Positions 20,443 through 29,723 of a stretch of 64,000 bases of DNA are shown piece after piece (the first letter of the stretch is position 1; each line of letters opens with the position of its first letter). Below the pieces are notes generated by a model that did not search any database, was not told the DNA's origin, and worked only from the letters and a program-made list of their open reading frames with translations. Location of the stretch: assembly GCA_028683385.1 (NCBI GenBank), contig JAQUIJ010000005.1, forward strand, positions 62,001-126,000. Direction: 5' to 3'. This DNA is from Prolixibacteraceae bacterium (GTDB lineage: Bacteria; Bacteroidota; Bacteroidia; Bacteroidales; Prolixibacteraceae). The position numbers and the translations under genes were made by a program.

Positions 20443-21594
20443 TTAATTGTATTGCCTGAAATAATTGGTCAGTTTATCAGCCAATTGATTGAAAATAGGC
20501 TTGGTAAACAACACAAACATATCCTGTGCCGGTGGAGGCATAATCATTTTATTCTTCAGGATATTGCTGAGATCTTTATCAAGTACCTCGTTATCGCCGA
20601 CAAAAATCCCATATTTGTTTTGCCACATATATTGTCCCGGAATTTTATCGGTAAACACAATCTTTTGCGACTGAAATTCAATAGTTTTCAACTCCAGCAA
20701 ACCTCCGGAAGCCACCTGATCGGTTAATATTTTAATCTTTCCTTTCTTCGGAATCATTCGGGTGCGGGTAACCGTTGAATCCTTGGATATTTTCACTGTG
20801 TATTTCTCTTCAATCTGTTTGTTCAGCTCCAGTTGTTCTTCGGAATGCTGCGGACGGTCGATAAAGAAGTCGTAGAAACCCATTTGCAAAACCATATCCG
20901 GAAACTTTAATTTGGCTTGTTCTGCTTGTTCAGGAGAAAAGAAATGCACGAAATCCTTTTCCTGAAATCGTTCGTTGAGCATCTGAAAAACATTATCGTA
21001 AAAGAACTGGGCAGAATATTCAAATTTCCCGTTTACTGGAATCTGCTCGACCACCACATTCAAGGTGGCTATATTTTTTGCAAGCAACATCTTTTGCTGG
21101 GTATCTTTAAATCCGCGAACCAAAGCATCAGCATTTAGAAAATGGAAGTAAGCCTGCTTTGCTGCTTCTCGTGTTTTACGACTTAAGGCATCCTGGCCTG
21201 CATCGTAAAATTCTTGCGCCGCACGGTTTTGCACATCAGTCATTTCTGAGGTGTACATCTTGGGCGACGGAACTAATTTCCGTGCCGCCGGAACCCGACG
21301 TATTTCATCAGACATTTGGTTTACGGTCTGCATAATTTCGAGTGTCCGTTTCCACTTAAACGGATCATTGCTGGTTAAAACCTTGTCAATTTCTTCCTGA
21401 TAATAGGTAACAGACAACGGATAACCTTCACGAATTACCTGGGAGGCTTTCCGATTATCCGGATCGTTGCTTAAACGGCTCACAGCTTTCATGATGGCAT
21501 CGTAATAATTACCCTGCTCAAGAGACTTTTGTCCGGTTGAACATGAATTTAGGAGTAAAAATCCAATTAAGAAAATGTAAATATATTTCGGCAT
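20443..21594 (-). CDS. Hypothetical lipoprotein with TPR-like N-terminal half
   Basis: 383 residues. MPKYIYIFLIGFLLLNSCSTG is a lipoprotein signal with Cys18. Residues about 20-170 are helical with TPR-like spacing (SLEQGNYYDAIMKAVSRLSNDPDNRKA; AQEFYDAGQDALSRKTREAAKQAYFHFLNAD). The second half is a mixed alpha/beta region (VVVEQIPVNGKFEYSAQFFYDNV) with no catalytic motif. It is probably an envelope assembly or scaffold lipoprotein. No function can be named. Confidence 0.75.
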   Translation of the reverse strand: MPKYIYIFLIGFLLLNSCSTGQKSLEQGNYYDAIMKAVSRLSNDPDNRKASQVIREGYPLSVTYYQEEIDKVLTSNDPFKWKRTLEIMQTVNQMSDEIRRVPAARKLVPSPKMYTSEMTDVQNRAAQEFYDAGQDALSRKTREAAKQAYFHFLNADALVRGFKDTQQKMLLAKNIATLNVVVEQIPVNGKFEYSAQFFYDNVFQMLNERFQEKDFVHFFSPEQAEQAKLKFPDMVLQMGFYDFFIDRPQHSEEQLELNKQIEEKYTVKISKDSTVTRTRMIPKKGKIKILTDQVASGGLLELKTIEFQSQKIVFTDKIPGQYMWQNKYGIFVGDNEVLDKDLSNILKNKMIMPPPAQDMFVLFTKPIFNQLADKLTNYFRQYN

Positions 21595-21650
21595 AAATTA
21601 ATTTTAATATGTTTTATAATCTTATGCAAAGCTATTTATTTCATTATTAA

Positions 21651-22457
21651 TTACAAGGAATAAGCTAACCTGACTCCCTGAAAATTTCTGTTTCCAAAAG
21701 GACCAACTGTAAGTTTCGAATTTGAGGTGCGATGACTAACCAAATTCCCAACAAGTGTTCCAATAGTAGCACCGGCAACCACATCTGTCAACCAGTGTTT
21801 GTTATCGTAGATACGAGACAAACCAGCTAGCCCAGCTACGGTATAAGCCGTTACAGGAATCCATTTGCTGTCGCGAAATTGTGTTGCAATGACCGATGCA
21901 ACAGCAAACGACGCGGTTGTATGACCAGAGGGAAAGCTATTACCTTTAAACGGTCCTTTTATGGCATAAGGTCCATCGCCTTGCCAATTATCAGGGCGTT
22001 CCCGTCCAACTATGGTTTTCGGAATTCTTGTAACCAAACTTGCTAAAGCAAAACTCTCCAAAGCCATTAAACCAGTACTCACGCTTTTGTTGCTTTTTGC
22101 CAATACACCATAAGTAAAAATTCCAGAAATAACGATCAGGCTATGTTCGGCGCCAAAACCTTGAAAAATATGAGTGGAAAGAAAAGTTCCTGTATTCGTT
22201 TTATGAGATTGGAAAAAATCCTTAACCGGTTGGTCAGCAAATGACAATCCACATTCAGCAACTACAAAAACACCGAGTTTAGTCCAATCTTTTGAATCCC
22301 ATTTTGCCGGTGAAACAGCAATTGCTTTTGCGTCGGTCAAGTATTTTTTAAAGTAATATTTATTGAAACGAACGGTATCGATTTGTGCAAATAAAACATT
22401 CGAAAAAACAACGAGGGTAAATAAAACTGTCAGTTTACATTTCAGATTTGATTTCAT
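21651..22457 (-). CDS. PAP2-family phosphatase with signal peptide
   Basis: 268 residues. The three PAP2 signatures are in order: KTIVGRERP (motif C1), SFPSGHTT (C2, with the catalytic-pair His) and SRIYDNKHWLTDVVAG (C3, nucleophile His in KHWLTD). An N-terminal signal peptide (LTVLFTLVVFSNVLFAQ) makes it periplasmic or membrane-bound. It should remove phosphate from a lipid phosphate or lipid diphosphate such as undecaprenyl pyrophosphate or phosphatidate, but which is not readable. It starts 26 nt after the mazG stop, so the two may form one transcript. Confidence 0.88.
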   Translation of the reverse strand: MKSNLKCKLTVLFTLVVFSNVLFAQIDTVRFNKYYFKKYLTDAKAIAVSPAKWDSKDWTKLGVFVVAECGLSFADQPVKDFFQSHKTNTGTFLSTHIFQGFGAEHSLIVISGIFTYGVLAKSNKSVSTGLMALESFALASLVTRIPKTIVGRERPDNWQGDGPYAIKGPFKGNSFPSGHTTASFAVASVIATQFRDSKWIPVTAYTVAGLAGLSRIYDNKHWLTDVVAGATIGTLVGNLVSHRTSNSKLTVGPFGNRNFQGVRLAYSL

Positions 22458-22483
22458 TCGGGGTTGTTTATGCAGATTATATT

Positions 22484-23263
22484 TTAAAGCCTTTCCAATC
22501 GTTTCGCTTCGTCCCAGATCACATCCATTTCGGCCAGGCTCATCTGTTTCAGGTCTATGCCCTTTTGCAATGTTTCGCTTTCGAGGTAATTAAATCGTTT
22601 CATAAATTTCAGGTTGGTTCGTTCAAGAGCCGTTTCAGGATCGATTCCATATAACCTTGCAGCATTGACCATAGCAAAAAACAGATCGCCAAATTCGCCT
22701 TCAATTTTATCCTGATCGACCTGATCAATCTCCACACTCAGCTCATTGATTTCTTCTTTCACCTTATCCCAAACCTGCTCTTTGTATTCCCAGTCAAAAC
22801 CGACTCCGCTCACTTTTTCCTGAATCCGGTTAGCTTTAATCAAAGCAGGCATTGCTGCCGGAACACCTTCCAGAACTCGCTTGTTTCCTCCTTTTTCTTT
22901 CAATTTCAGTGTTTCCCAATTTTGCTCCACTTCGCGCGAATTGGCCACATCAACATCACCAAAAACATGCGGATGACGGTAAATCAGTTTTTCGTTAATC
23001 GAATTCAATACATCGGCCATATCGAAAGCGTTCTTCTCTGACCCTATTTTAGCATAGAAAACAATATGCAACATCAGGTCGCCCAGTTCTTTTTTAATCG
23101 AATTCAGGTCGTTATTCAGGATGGCATCAGCCAGTTCGTATGTTTCTTCGATGGTTAGTTTCCGGAGCGATTCAAACGTTTGCTCTTTGTCCCATGGACA
23201 TTTTTCGCGAAGCTCGTCCATAATTTCCAACAGGCGGGTAAAAGCTTCTAATTTTTCTTTCAT
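22484..23263 (-). CDS. mazG: Nucleoside triphosphate pyrophosphohydrolase MazG
   Basis: 259 residues with two tandem MazG domains. The first has ECxxD-type motifs REKCPWDKEQTFESLRKLTIEETYELADAI (positions 19-48) and ELGDLMLHIVFYAKI. The second has EEINELSVEID and EFGDLFFAMVNAARLYGIDPETAL. The protein hydrolyses non-canonical and canonical NTPs to NMP plus PPi in the cytosol and needs Mg. Length and architecture match the housekeeping E. coli-type MazG rather than the short toxin-linked forms. Confidence 0.93.
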   Translation of the reverse strand: MKEKLEAFTRLLEIMDELREKCPWDKEQTFESLRKLTIEETYELADAILNNDLNSIKKELGDLMLHIVFYAKIGSEKNAFDMADVLNSINEKLIYRHPHVFGDVDVANSREVEQNWETLKLKEKGGNKRVLEGVPAAMPALIKANRIQEKVSGVGFDWEYKEQVWDKVKEEINELSVEIDQVDQDKIEGEFGDLFFAMVNAARLYGIDPETALERTNLKFMKRFNYLESETLQKGIDLKQMSLAEMDVIWDEAKRLERL

Positions 23264-23415
23264 CTTATGGAATTATCATTGAAGTCCAAATTTAGAATCT
23301 TTATTTTTAAATGGACGATTTAGCCGATAAACATTCAATTAAAAACAAACAAAAAAGCCAAATCCCGAAGGAAATGACTTTTCTGTTTTGCCTGAATTAG
23401 TGGGAAGAATACCTC

Positions 23416-24147
23416 CTAAATTTTTGTCAGGGTAAATTTTATCCGGGTATAATACAAGGTTGAAATGCCTTCGAACCCAGACCATGTGCCGACTACTGCC
23501 CACAATTTACCATCTTTATCGGTCACTGCCGTATTGGTATCCGATGATTCTTTTCGGGTAATTAGCTGGTAAACATACTGGTCGGAAGGAATAGAAACAT
23601 CACCCAAATCGATATTCATCACCGATTCAGGAACAGCCTCTACTTTTTTAAGTACCAGTTGTATATTATCGCCTTCGGTTTTCCCCTTTTCAAGGGTGTA
23701 TCCCTGGGTGGCAAACTTAGATACCAAATGCACCGAGTTTCCCGGTGATCCGCCAATACCAACACTTCCGTCTGGATACTTCGATGCCAGTTCAATTTCT
23801 GTCTCTATCGAATATTTCGATTCAGGAGACAATCCGCTCAATTGTTTCACCAGCCACATTTGCAAAGCATCGCTGTGGTTATTCCCTGACAGCATGAATG
23901 CTTTTTTTGTCTGATCCAGAGGTTCAGGTAAATTTTTAATTCCTGAATTGAGTTCGTAAAACTCATTCGCTCCATCCGGATATTCCGCAAATACCGCCGA
24001 CCATCCATCAGTTGGATTGGCTGTGGTAACTTTGTTAAAATCGGTTTCAAGAACCACTGTTTTAGACTCAATTGTTTCTTCATCGTTGCATGAGGCAAAA
24101 GGCAGTACGAATGCCAGCATCAAAATTAAATACAAGTTTCTGTTCAT
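23416..24147 (-). CDS. Hypothetical lipoprotein
   Basis: 243 residues. MNRNLYLILMLAFVLPFASCND is a lipoprotein signal with Cys20 followed by acidic residues. The remainder is beta-rich (FMLSGNNHSDALQMWLVKQLSGLSPESKYSIETEIELASK) and resembles surface-exposed carbohydrate-binding or Ig-like folds, but no domain is identifiable. The neighbours (mazG, htpG) give no functional hint. It is probably exported to the outer membrane. Confidence 0.72.
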   Translation of the reverse strand: MNRNLYLILMLAFVLPFASCNDEETIESKTVVLETDFNKVTTANPTDGWSAVFAEYPDGANEFYELNSGIKNLPEPLDQTKKAFMLSGNNHSDALQMWLVKQLSGLSPESKYSIETEIELASKYPDGSVGIGGSPGNSVHLVSKFATQGYTLEKGKTEGDNIQLVLKKVEAVPESVMNIDLGDVSIPSDQYVYQLITRKESSDTNTAVTDKDGKLWAVVGTWSGFEGISTLYYTRIKFTLTKI

Positions 24148-24231
24148 TGTTTAATTGTTTTCAATGGATAATCATATTTTGTTTTCTAATAGATGCAACA
24201 ACTCAATTTTGGTTGCTTCGGCACATAAAAA

Positions 24232-24261
24232 AAGGCAGATTCTCCGAAGAAAATCTGCCTT
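24232..24261 (-). terminator. Rho-independent terminator of htpG
   Basis: AAGGCAGATT (24232-24241) pairs with AATCTGCCTT (24252-24261), a 10-bp stem with a 10-nt loop. On the minus strand it is followed by seven T. It lies 21 nt past the htpG stop. Confidence 0.85.
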
Positions 24262-24281
24262 AACCTATACAGTAGAATTTA

Positions 24282-26336
24282 TTATTTGATCAGCTCAAAG
24301 CTGCGTTTAACGAATTTATCAAGATCTTCGCCTTTCAGCATCCCGTTAGCAAGTAAAGCTAAATCAACCAACTGTTTGGCCAGCTTATTTTCTTTACCAA
24401 ATGCAGTCAGTTTGGCTTTCTGATCATCCTTCAAGGCATTGATCGCTTTTTCCAAATCTTCCGATTTTTCTTTCACTTCCGAAGGAATTTCTTCGTCTTT
24501 TTTATCTTTTTTCGCTTTATCAACTTCTTCCTTTTCAGCAGTTTTTGCCTGAAGGTTGCTTTTTATCGTTTCCAGTTCGGAGCCAATTGCAGCATCGCGG
24601 GCTTCAAAAATCTCTTTCACCAAAGGATGAGAAGTATTTACCACCAGATTCATGTTTTCAGGAAGATCACCATAGAAGCTCATTCCACCGCCCTGCATAG
24701 CACTCATATCTTTCATACGACGCATAAATTCGTTGCGGGTAATCACCATTGGAAAGCTGTTTTCGCCCAGGTCTTTGAAATCGACAACAAAGCCATAATC
24801 TTTATTTTCAGGACAAACAGCTTTAAAAATAGGACTCAACTCGTTCTTTTCTTCCCAGCTTAATTCGTGCTTTGGTTCCTCTTTTGTGATCAGGTGCTCA
24901 ACCACATCCGAATCAACACGAACAAACCGTTTGCTGGTGTATTTTTGTTCCAGCTTGTTAATCAACGGTGTTGAAAGTACATTATTCATGACCAAAACAT
25001 CGTATCCTTTGTTCTTGGCAGCCTGCACAAATGAGTACTGTTCTTCAGGATTATTGGTGTAAAGATATACCAGGTTGTTATCCTTATCAGTTTGTTCCGG
25101 TTTAATCAAGGTTTCGTACTCTTCCATCGTAAAATACTTGTTGTCGGTATTTTTAAACAGGAAGAATTTTTCTGCTTTTTCATAGAATTTATCTTCGGTC
25201 AACATGCCATATTCGATAAACAGGCGCAGATCGTCCCATTTAGTTTCGAAGTCTTCACGTTTTTCGGCAAACAATTGAGCCAAACGGTCACCTACTTTTT
25301 TAGTAATGTGACTGCTGATTTTCTTCACATTCGAATCGCTTTGCAGGTACGAACGGGAAACATTCAGCGGAATATCAGGAGAATCGAGCACGCCGTGGAG
25401 CAGAGTCAAAAATTCAGGAACAATTCCTTCAACCGAATCGGTTACAAATACCTGATTTGAATAAAGCTGAATTTTGTTTTTCTGAACTTCAACCGTATTT
25501 TTCAGTTTAGGGAAATACAAAATACCCGTCAAATTGAAGGGATAATCTACATTCAGGTGAATGTTGAACAGCGGATCGTCGGCCATTGGATATAACTGGC
25601 GATAGAAATTATTGTAATCTTCTTCAGTCAGGTCAACCGGTTTTTTTGTCCATGCCGGAGCCACATCGTTAATCTGGTTATCCTCGTCTGTATCTACTTC
25701 TTTGCCATCTTTCCATGTTGTTTTTTTACCAAAAACCACCGGAACCTGAAGGAATTTACAATACTTGTTCAGCATTTCGCTAATGCGCGCTTTTTCCAGA
25801 AATTCTTCAGAATCGGCATTGATGTGCATCACAATATCGGTACCAACTTCGGCACGTTCGGCTTCTTCCAGCATGTATTCCGGACTTCCGTCGCATTCCC
25901 AGCGAATGGCAGTCGCACCTTCGCGGTATGACTTTGAAATAATATCAACCTGACTCGAAACCATGAAAGAGGAATAAAATCCAAGTCCAAAATGGCCAAT
26001 GATGGCATTTGCGTCATCTTTATACTTATCCAAAAATTCTTCGGCTCCTGAAAAAGCAATCTGGTTAATGAATTTTTCCACCTCGTCGGCAGTCATCCCA
26101 ATACCATTATCGGATACGGTAATGGTTTTGGCATCTTTATCAATTTTAACAGACACTTTCGCATTGGAAACATCTCCGGAATACTCTCCTTTTGAAGCCA
26201 AGGTGCGCAACTTCTGCGTGGCATCTACTGCATTCGAAACGATTTCACGAAGGAAGATGTCGTGATCGGAATACAAAAACTTTTTAATGATTGGGAATAA
26301 ATTGTCACTGCTTACTCCTATTTTTCCTTTTTGCAT
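24282..26336 (-). CDS. htpG: Molecular chaperone HtpG (Hsp90)
   Basis: 684 residues. The N-terminal GHKL ATPase domain has FLREIVSNAVDAT (Mg-binding Glu-Asn), SDNGIGM (adenine-binding Asp) and IGHFGLGFYSSFMV (lid glycines). Middle-domain signatures VFVTDSVEGIVPEFL and GVLDSPDIPLNVSRSYLQ carry the catalytic-loop Arg. The C-terminal dimerisation region has a charged insertion (TAEKEEVDKAKKDKKDEEIPS) that is longer than in E. coli. It is a cytosolic ATP-driven chaperone. It is divergent from the class-V PLP gene with a striking inverted repeat between them. Confidence 0.95.
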   Translation of the reverse strand: MQKGKIGVSSDNLFPIIKKFLYSDHDIFLREIVSNAVDATQKLRTLASKGEYSGDVSNAKVSVKIDKDAKTITVSDNGIGMTADEVEKFINQIAFSGAEEFLDKYKDDANAIIGHFGLGFYSSFMVSSQVDIISKSYREGATAIRWECDGSPEYMLEEAERAEVGTDIVMHINADSEEFLEKARISEMLNKYCKFLQVPVVFGKKTTWKDGKEVDTDEDNQINDVAPAWTKKPVDLTEEDYNNFYRQLYPMADDPLFNIHLNVDYPFNLTGILYFPKLKNTVEVQKNKIQLYSNQVFVTDSVEGIVPEFLTLLHGVLDSPDIPLNVSRSYLQSDSNVKKISSHITKKVGDRLAQLFAEKREDFETKWDDLRLFIEYGMLTEDKFYEKAEKFFLFKNTDNKYFTMEEYETLIKPEQTDKDNNLVYLYTNNPEEQYSFVQAAKNKGYDVLVMNNVLSTPLINKLEQKYTSKRFVRVDSDVVEHLITKEEPKHELSWEEKNELSPIFKAVCPENKDYGFVVDFKDLGENSFPMVITRNEFMRRMKDMSAMQGGGMSFYGDLPENMNLVVNTSHPLVKEIFEARDAAIGSELETIKSNLQAKTAEKEEVDKAKKDKKDEEIPSEVKEKSEDLEKAINALKDDQKAKLTAFGKENKLAKQLVDLALLANGMLKGEDLDKFVKRSFELIK

Positions 26337-26414
26337 TTTTTATAATTTTAGATTAACATTCTTAATTTATGTGTAGCCCTTTTTTCAAAGACTATACCAC
26401 GACTCAAAAATGAC

Positions 26415-26462
26415 TTTTTGTCACCAAGATTGACAGATACACTATTTTTGAGGTGACAAAAA
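26415..26462. promoter_or_regulatory. 11-bp inverted repeat flanking a promoter-like element
   Basis: TTTTTGTCACC (26415-26425) and GGTGACAAAAA (26452-26462) are perfect inverted repeats 26 nt apart, between the divergent htpG and PLP-enzyme starts. TATTTTTG at 26443-26450 matches the TAnnTTTG -7 element and lies between the arms, and TTTTTG in the left arm could serve as -33 (22-nt gap). This looks like a paired operator around the plus-strand promoter. It does not match the CIRCE consensus. Confidence 0.45.
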
Positions 26463-26531
26463 CTGATATTATTTTCTTTTTATCTGACGGAAAGAGTTTA
26501 TTTTGCAACGCATTTTGAATACACGAAAATC

Positions 26532-27998
26532 ATGACAAACCTTGAATCGTATTTTGATTCGTTCCGGAAAGAAATCGTTGGCATCGACCAGCATTTTAAA
26601 TCTCCCTTTGGCGATAAAAAAATAATCTATGCTGATTGGATTGCCAGCGGGCGTCTTTATCAACCCATCGAAAAGCAAATCACCGAAGTGTTTGGTCCTT
26701 TTGTTGGAAATACACATTCAGAAACCAGCGAAACCGGAGCTTTAATGACTCATGCCTACCACCAGTCGCAGCAAATAATAAAAGCGCATGTAAACGCAGG
26801 GCCAAATGACATTATTATTACTGCAGGTTCAGGAATGACCGCGGTGATCAACAAATTTCAGCGCATGCTTGGTCTTAAATACTGCGGAAAGGTTAATCAT
26901 ACCGGGTGTCTCTCACAGCGCGAAAGGCCTGTGGTTTTTATCACACACATGGAACATCATTCGAACCACACCAGTTGGTATGAAACCAATGCCGACGTGG
27001 TTATTATTGATCCCGATAAAAACATGCAGGTATCTCCGGAAAATCTCCGGAAAAAACTGGAAGAATATAAAGACCGTCCGTTTAAAATTGGTTCGTTTAC
27101 CGCTTGCTCAAACGTTACTGGCATTCGCACTCCTTATTACGAAATGGCCAAAATTATGCACGAGAACGGCGGTGTGGCTTTCATTGACTTTGCAGCATCT
27201 GCACCTTACGACCAGATTGATATGCACCCGGTAGATCCTTTGGAAAAACTGGATGCCGTCATGTTCTCGCCACATAAATTTCTGGGAGGTCCGGGTTCTT
27301 CAGGAGTTTTGGTTTTTGATCAATCCATGTATCACAATTCAGTGCCCGATCAACCAGGCGGGGGAACTGTGGATTGGACCAATCCATGGGGCGACTATAA
27401 ATACGTTGATAACATTGAAGTACGCGAAGATGGCGGGACTCCGGGTTTTTTGCAGAACATCAGAACTGCGCTTTGCATCAGGCTGAAAGAGAAAATGGGC
27501 ATCGAAAACATTCATCAGCGCGAAAATGAGTTGCTCGAAATCGCCTTCGCCGGCCTCGACAGCATTCCGGAAGTAAAAATCATGGACAGTACTCATCGCG
27601 ACCGTTTGGGAATTATCTCCTTTTATGTGGTAACCATCCATTACAATTTACTGGTAAAATTGCTGAACGATTTACACGGAATTCAGGTTCGGGGAGGTTG
27701 TGCCTGTGCCGGAACTTACGGCCATATTTTGCTTGAAGTAAGCCACGAATTATCGGATGAGATTACCTGCAGAATTAATCAGGGCGATCTATCCCTGAAG
27801 CCAGGCTGGGTGCGTTGGTCGCTGCATCCAACTACCACCAATCACGAAATAGAAGTATTCATTCAGGCGCTTCGTGACATCGTTGAGAACCACGAAAAAT
27901 ATGCTACTGATTACACCTATTTTCCGAAGGAAAATATCTACAGACATCGGAATGAAAACCAGTATGCCGAGATGGTGAAAGATTGGTTTAAAGACTAA
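26532..27998 (+). CDS. Class-V aminotransferase-fold PLP enzyme (cysteine-desulfurase-like)
   Basis: 488 residues. The PLP features are readable: THMEHHSNHTSW, FIDFAASAPYDQID (Asp for the pyridine N) and SPHKFLGGPGSSG (Schiff-base Lys). RGGCACAGTYGH provides a cysteine where cysteine desulfurases have theirs, which could make it a desulfurase or selenocysteine lyase. The protein is longer than IscS/SufS (about 400) owing to a C-terminal tail (WVRWSLHPTTTNHEIEVFI... YPHF-type region). The absence of iscU, sufBCD or sufE beside it argues against a role as the main Fe-S assembly desulfurase. It is a single gene. Confidence 0.82.
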   Translation: MTNLESYFDSFRKEIVGIDQHFKSPFGDKKIIYADWIASGRLYQPIEKQITEVFGPFVGNTHSETSETGALMTHAYHQSQQIIKAHVNAGPNDIIITAGSGMTAVINKFQRMLGLKYCGKVNHTGCLSQRERPVVFITHMEHHSNHTSWYETNADVVIIDPDKNMQVSPENLRKKLEEYKDRPFKIGSFTACSNVTGIRTPYYEMAKIMHENGGVAFIDFAASAPYDQIDMHPVDPLEKLDAVMFSPHKFLGGPGSSGVLVFDQSMYHNSVPDQPGGGTVDWTNPWGDYKYVDNIEVREDGGTPGFLQNIRTALCIRLKEKMGIENIHQRENELLEIAFAGLDSIPEVKIMDSTHRDRLGIISFYVVTIHYNLLVKLLNDLHGIQVRGGCACAGTYGHILLEVSHELSDEITCRINQGDLSLKPGWVRWSLHPTTTNHEIEVFIQALRDIVENHEKYATDYTYFPKENIYRHRNENQYAEMVKDWFKD

Positions 27999-28075
27999 TA
28001 TTTCAACTCCTCATTTTGGTTTGCACAAAATTAAAGGTTCAGAATAATCAACATTTAATATTATTTTGTATTTTC

Positions 28076-28092
28076 ATCTCATTATGTGAGAT
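28076..28092. promoter_or_regulatory. Probable operator of the HTH-fic operon
   Basis: ATCTCA-TTATG-TGAGAT is a perfect inverted repeat (6-bp arms) ending 5 nt before the HTH start codon and about 8 nt after an imperfect -7 element (TTATTTTG, 28061-28068). That position is typical of an autoregulatory site for the small HTH protein encoded next. Confidence 0.5.
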
Positions 28093-28097
28093 ACTAA

Positions 28098-28301
28098 ATG
28101 AATAAGATCAAGGAAATCATCGAATCGAAAGGCATCAAGCAAACCTGGTTAGCAAATCAATTAGGCAAAAGTTATAACATGATTAATTCATACGTCCAAA
28201 ATAGAAGGCAGCCAAGTATTGAGGACTTGTACAAGATAGCTGATATTTTAGATGTTGATATTTCGAAACTATTGAAATCGAATAAACTTCAAAATAAGTA
28301 A
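28098..28301 (+). CDS. Small XRE-family helix-turn-helix protein
   Basis: 67 residues forming one HTH domain with little else. The recognition region is KQTWLANQLGKSYNMINSYVQNRRQPSIEDLYKIADIL (14-51), typical of Cro/CI-type DNA-binding proteins. It precedes the fic gene by 2 nt, so the two are translationally linked. The likely role is to repress the operon through the inverted repeat just upstream. It could also be the antitoxin-like partner, but the Fic protein carries its own inhibitory motif. Confidence 0.85.
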   Translation: MNKIKEIIESKGIKQTWLANQLGKSYNMINSYVQNRRQPSIEDLYKIADILDVDISKLLKSNKLQNK

Positions 28302-28303
28302 CC

Positions 28304-29719
28304 ATGACATACCAAACAACCTCTATTGGCGCAATAGATTTGCTAAAGACTGAGCTTGAGAAGCTAATTCCGATTTCAGAAGTAAATAACAAAAAATTAA
28401 AAAAGAAATTTCGGCTGGAATTCAATTACAATTCAAATCACCTTGAAGGGAATACTCTTACCTACGGTCAAACCCAATTATTATTACTGTTTGACAAAAG
28501 TTCAGGTGATGTTCCTGTAAGTGACATTGAGGAAATGAAAGCCCATGATACTGCATTGACGCTGATAGAGGAAATGGCGAAAGAAAAAGATCGCCCTTTG
28601 ACTGAACAATTCGTAAAAGAATTGAATAAGATGATCCTTGTTAAGCCTTTCTGGAAAGATGCAATTAATTTTAATGGAACTCCTACCCGCAAAAAGATTG
28701 AAATTGGACAATATAAAACATTCCCAAATAGTGTTCGCCTCCGGAATGGTGAGATTCACGAATATGCTTCTCCTGAAGAAACTCCTGCAAAAATGGGAGA
28801 TCTGATCTCATGGTATCACGATAATTTGGATACAATGCATCCGGTTCAATTAGCCGCAGAATTTCATTATAAATTTGTGTGTATTCATCCTTTCGACGAT
28901 GGAAATGGACGGGTTGCCCGGTTAATCATGAATTACATTTTATTAAAGAATGACTATCCACAGGTAATCATAAAAGTTGCAGATAAAGAGAACTATTTAA
29001 CTGCATTGCAAAAAGCTGACACAGGCAATGTACTTGCATTAATTGAATACATTGAAAAACAAATGATTTGGTCGCTTGAATTGAGCATTAAAGCAGCGAA
29101 AGGTGAAGAAATACAAGAGTACGGCGACATTGAAAAAGAGATTGAAATCCTAAAAAGAGAGAAACTCACCAAATCAAAAATATTTAAAACCCCAAAAGTA
29201 TCATTTGAAGTCTTCAATCACGTCAATGATGAATTATGGAATCCCTTAAACAACTTTCTAAGCAAATTCGATGACTTTTTCGCTGAAACATACAATGAAG
29301 AATATATCGACGGTATCAAAATAGAAAAAACTAAAACTATCCATTCTCCATTACTTTCAACTCAGAGAATGTTTTCTGACAGAGTAGTTACAATAAAAAA
29401 ATATGTAGTATTTGGGCATTATTTGGAAGAAGAAGATATCTCAGGAATACAATGGGAAAGAAAAATGCTATCACTTAAATCTGCCTCAAAAAAGATTGAC
29501 TTTTGTATTGATTGTACTTTGCACTTAAATGAATCAACCTATAAACTGACGATTACCGAATCAAATACAGATTCGCCAACCATGTTCAAAAATAAAACAT
29601 CACTTTTTGAAGCAGAAAATGAATACAAAACATGGTTCATGGATGATGCAATTGAAGGCATCATCAGGATTGTTTCGAACCATATGCTTGAAATTATTAA
29701 ATCTGATCAGGAATCATAA
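28304..29719 (+). CDS. Fic-domain protein with unusual C-terminal extension
   Basis: 471 residues. The Fic active-site loop HPFDDGNGR is at 195-203. An inhibitory-helix motif, SNHLEG (S/TxxxEG/N) at 44-49, lies before it, so the protein is a self-inhibited class II Fic. It would transfer AMP (or another nucleotide part) to a target protein. Residues about 270-471 after the Fic domain have no fold I recognise (KSKIFKTPKVSFEVFNHVNDELWNPL...). Most related proteins end in a winged helix. The HTH gene 2 nt upstream suggests a regulated module. In-frame codons stay open for 39 codons past the TAA (see the repeat that follows). Confidence 0.85.
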   Translation: MTYQTTSIGAIDLLKTELEKLIPISEVNNKKLKKKFRLEFNYNSNHLEGNTLTYGQTQLLLLFDKSSGDVPVSDIEEMKAHDTALTLIEEMAKEKDRPLTEQFVKELNKMILVKPFWKDAINFNGTPTRKKIEIGQYKTFPNSVRLRNGEIHEYASPEETPAKMGDLISWYHDNLDTMHPVQLAAEFHYKFVCIHPFDDGNGRVARLIMNYILLKNDYPQVIIKVADKENYLTALQKADTGNVLALIEYIEKQMIWSLELSIKAAKGEEIQEYGDIEKEIEILKREKLTKSKIFKTPKVSFEVFNHVNDELWNPLNNFLSKFDDFFAETYNEEYIDGIKIEKTKTIHSPLLSTQRMFSDRVVTIKKYVVFGHYLEEEDISGIQWERKMLSLKSASKKIDFCIDCTLHLNESTYKLTITESNTDSPTMFKNKTSLFEAENEYKTWFMDDAIEGIIRIVSNHMLEIIKSDQES

Positions 29720-29723
29720 AACG

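Noticed and set aside
28098-29719. Classical two-gene toxin-antitoxin with the HTH protein as antitoxin
   Set aside because: The Fic protein carries its inhibitory SNHLEG motif internally, so the HTH protein is better read as a transcriptional repressor.
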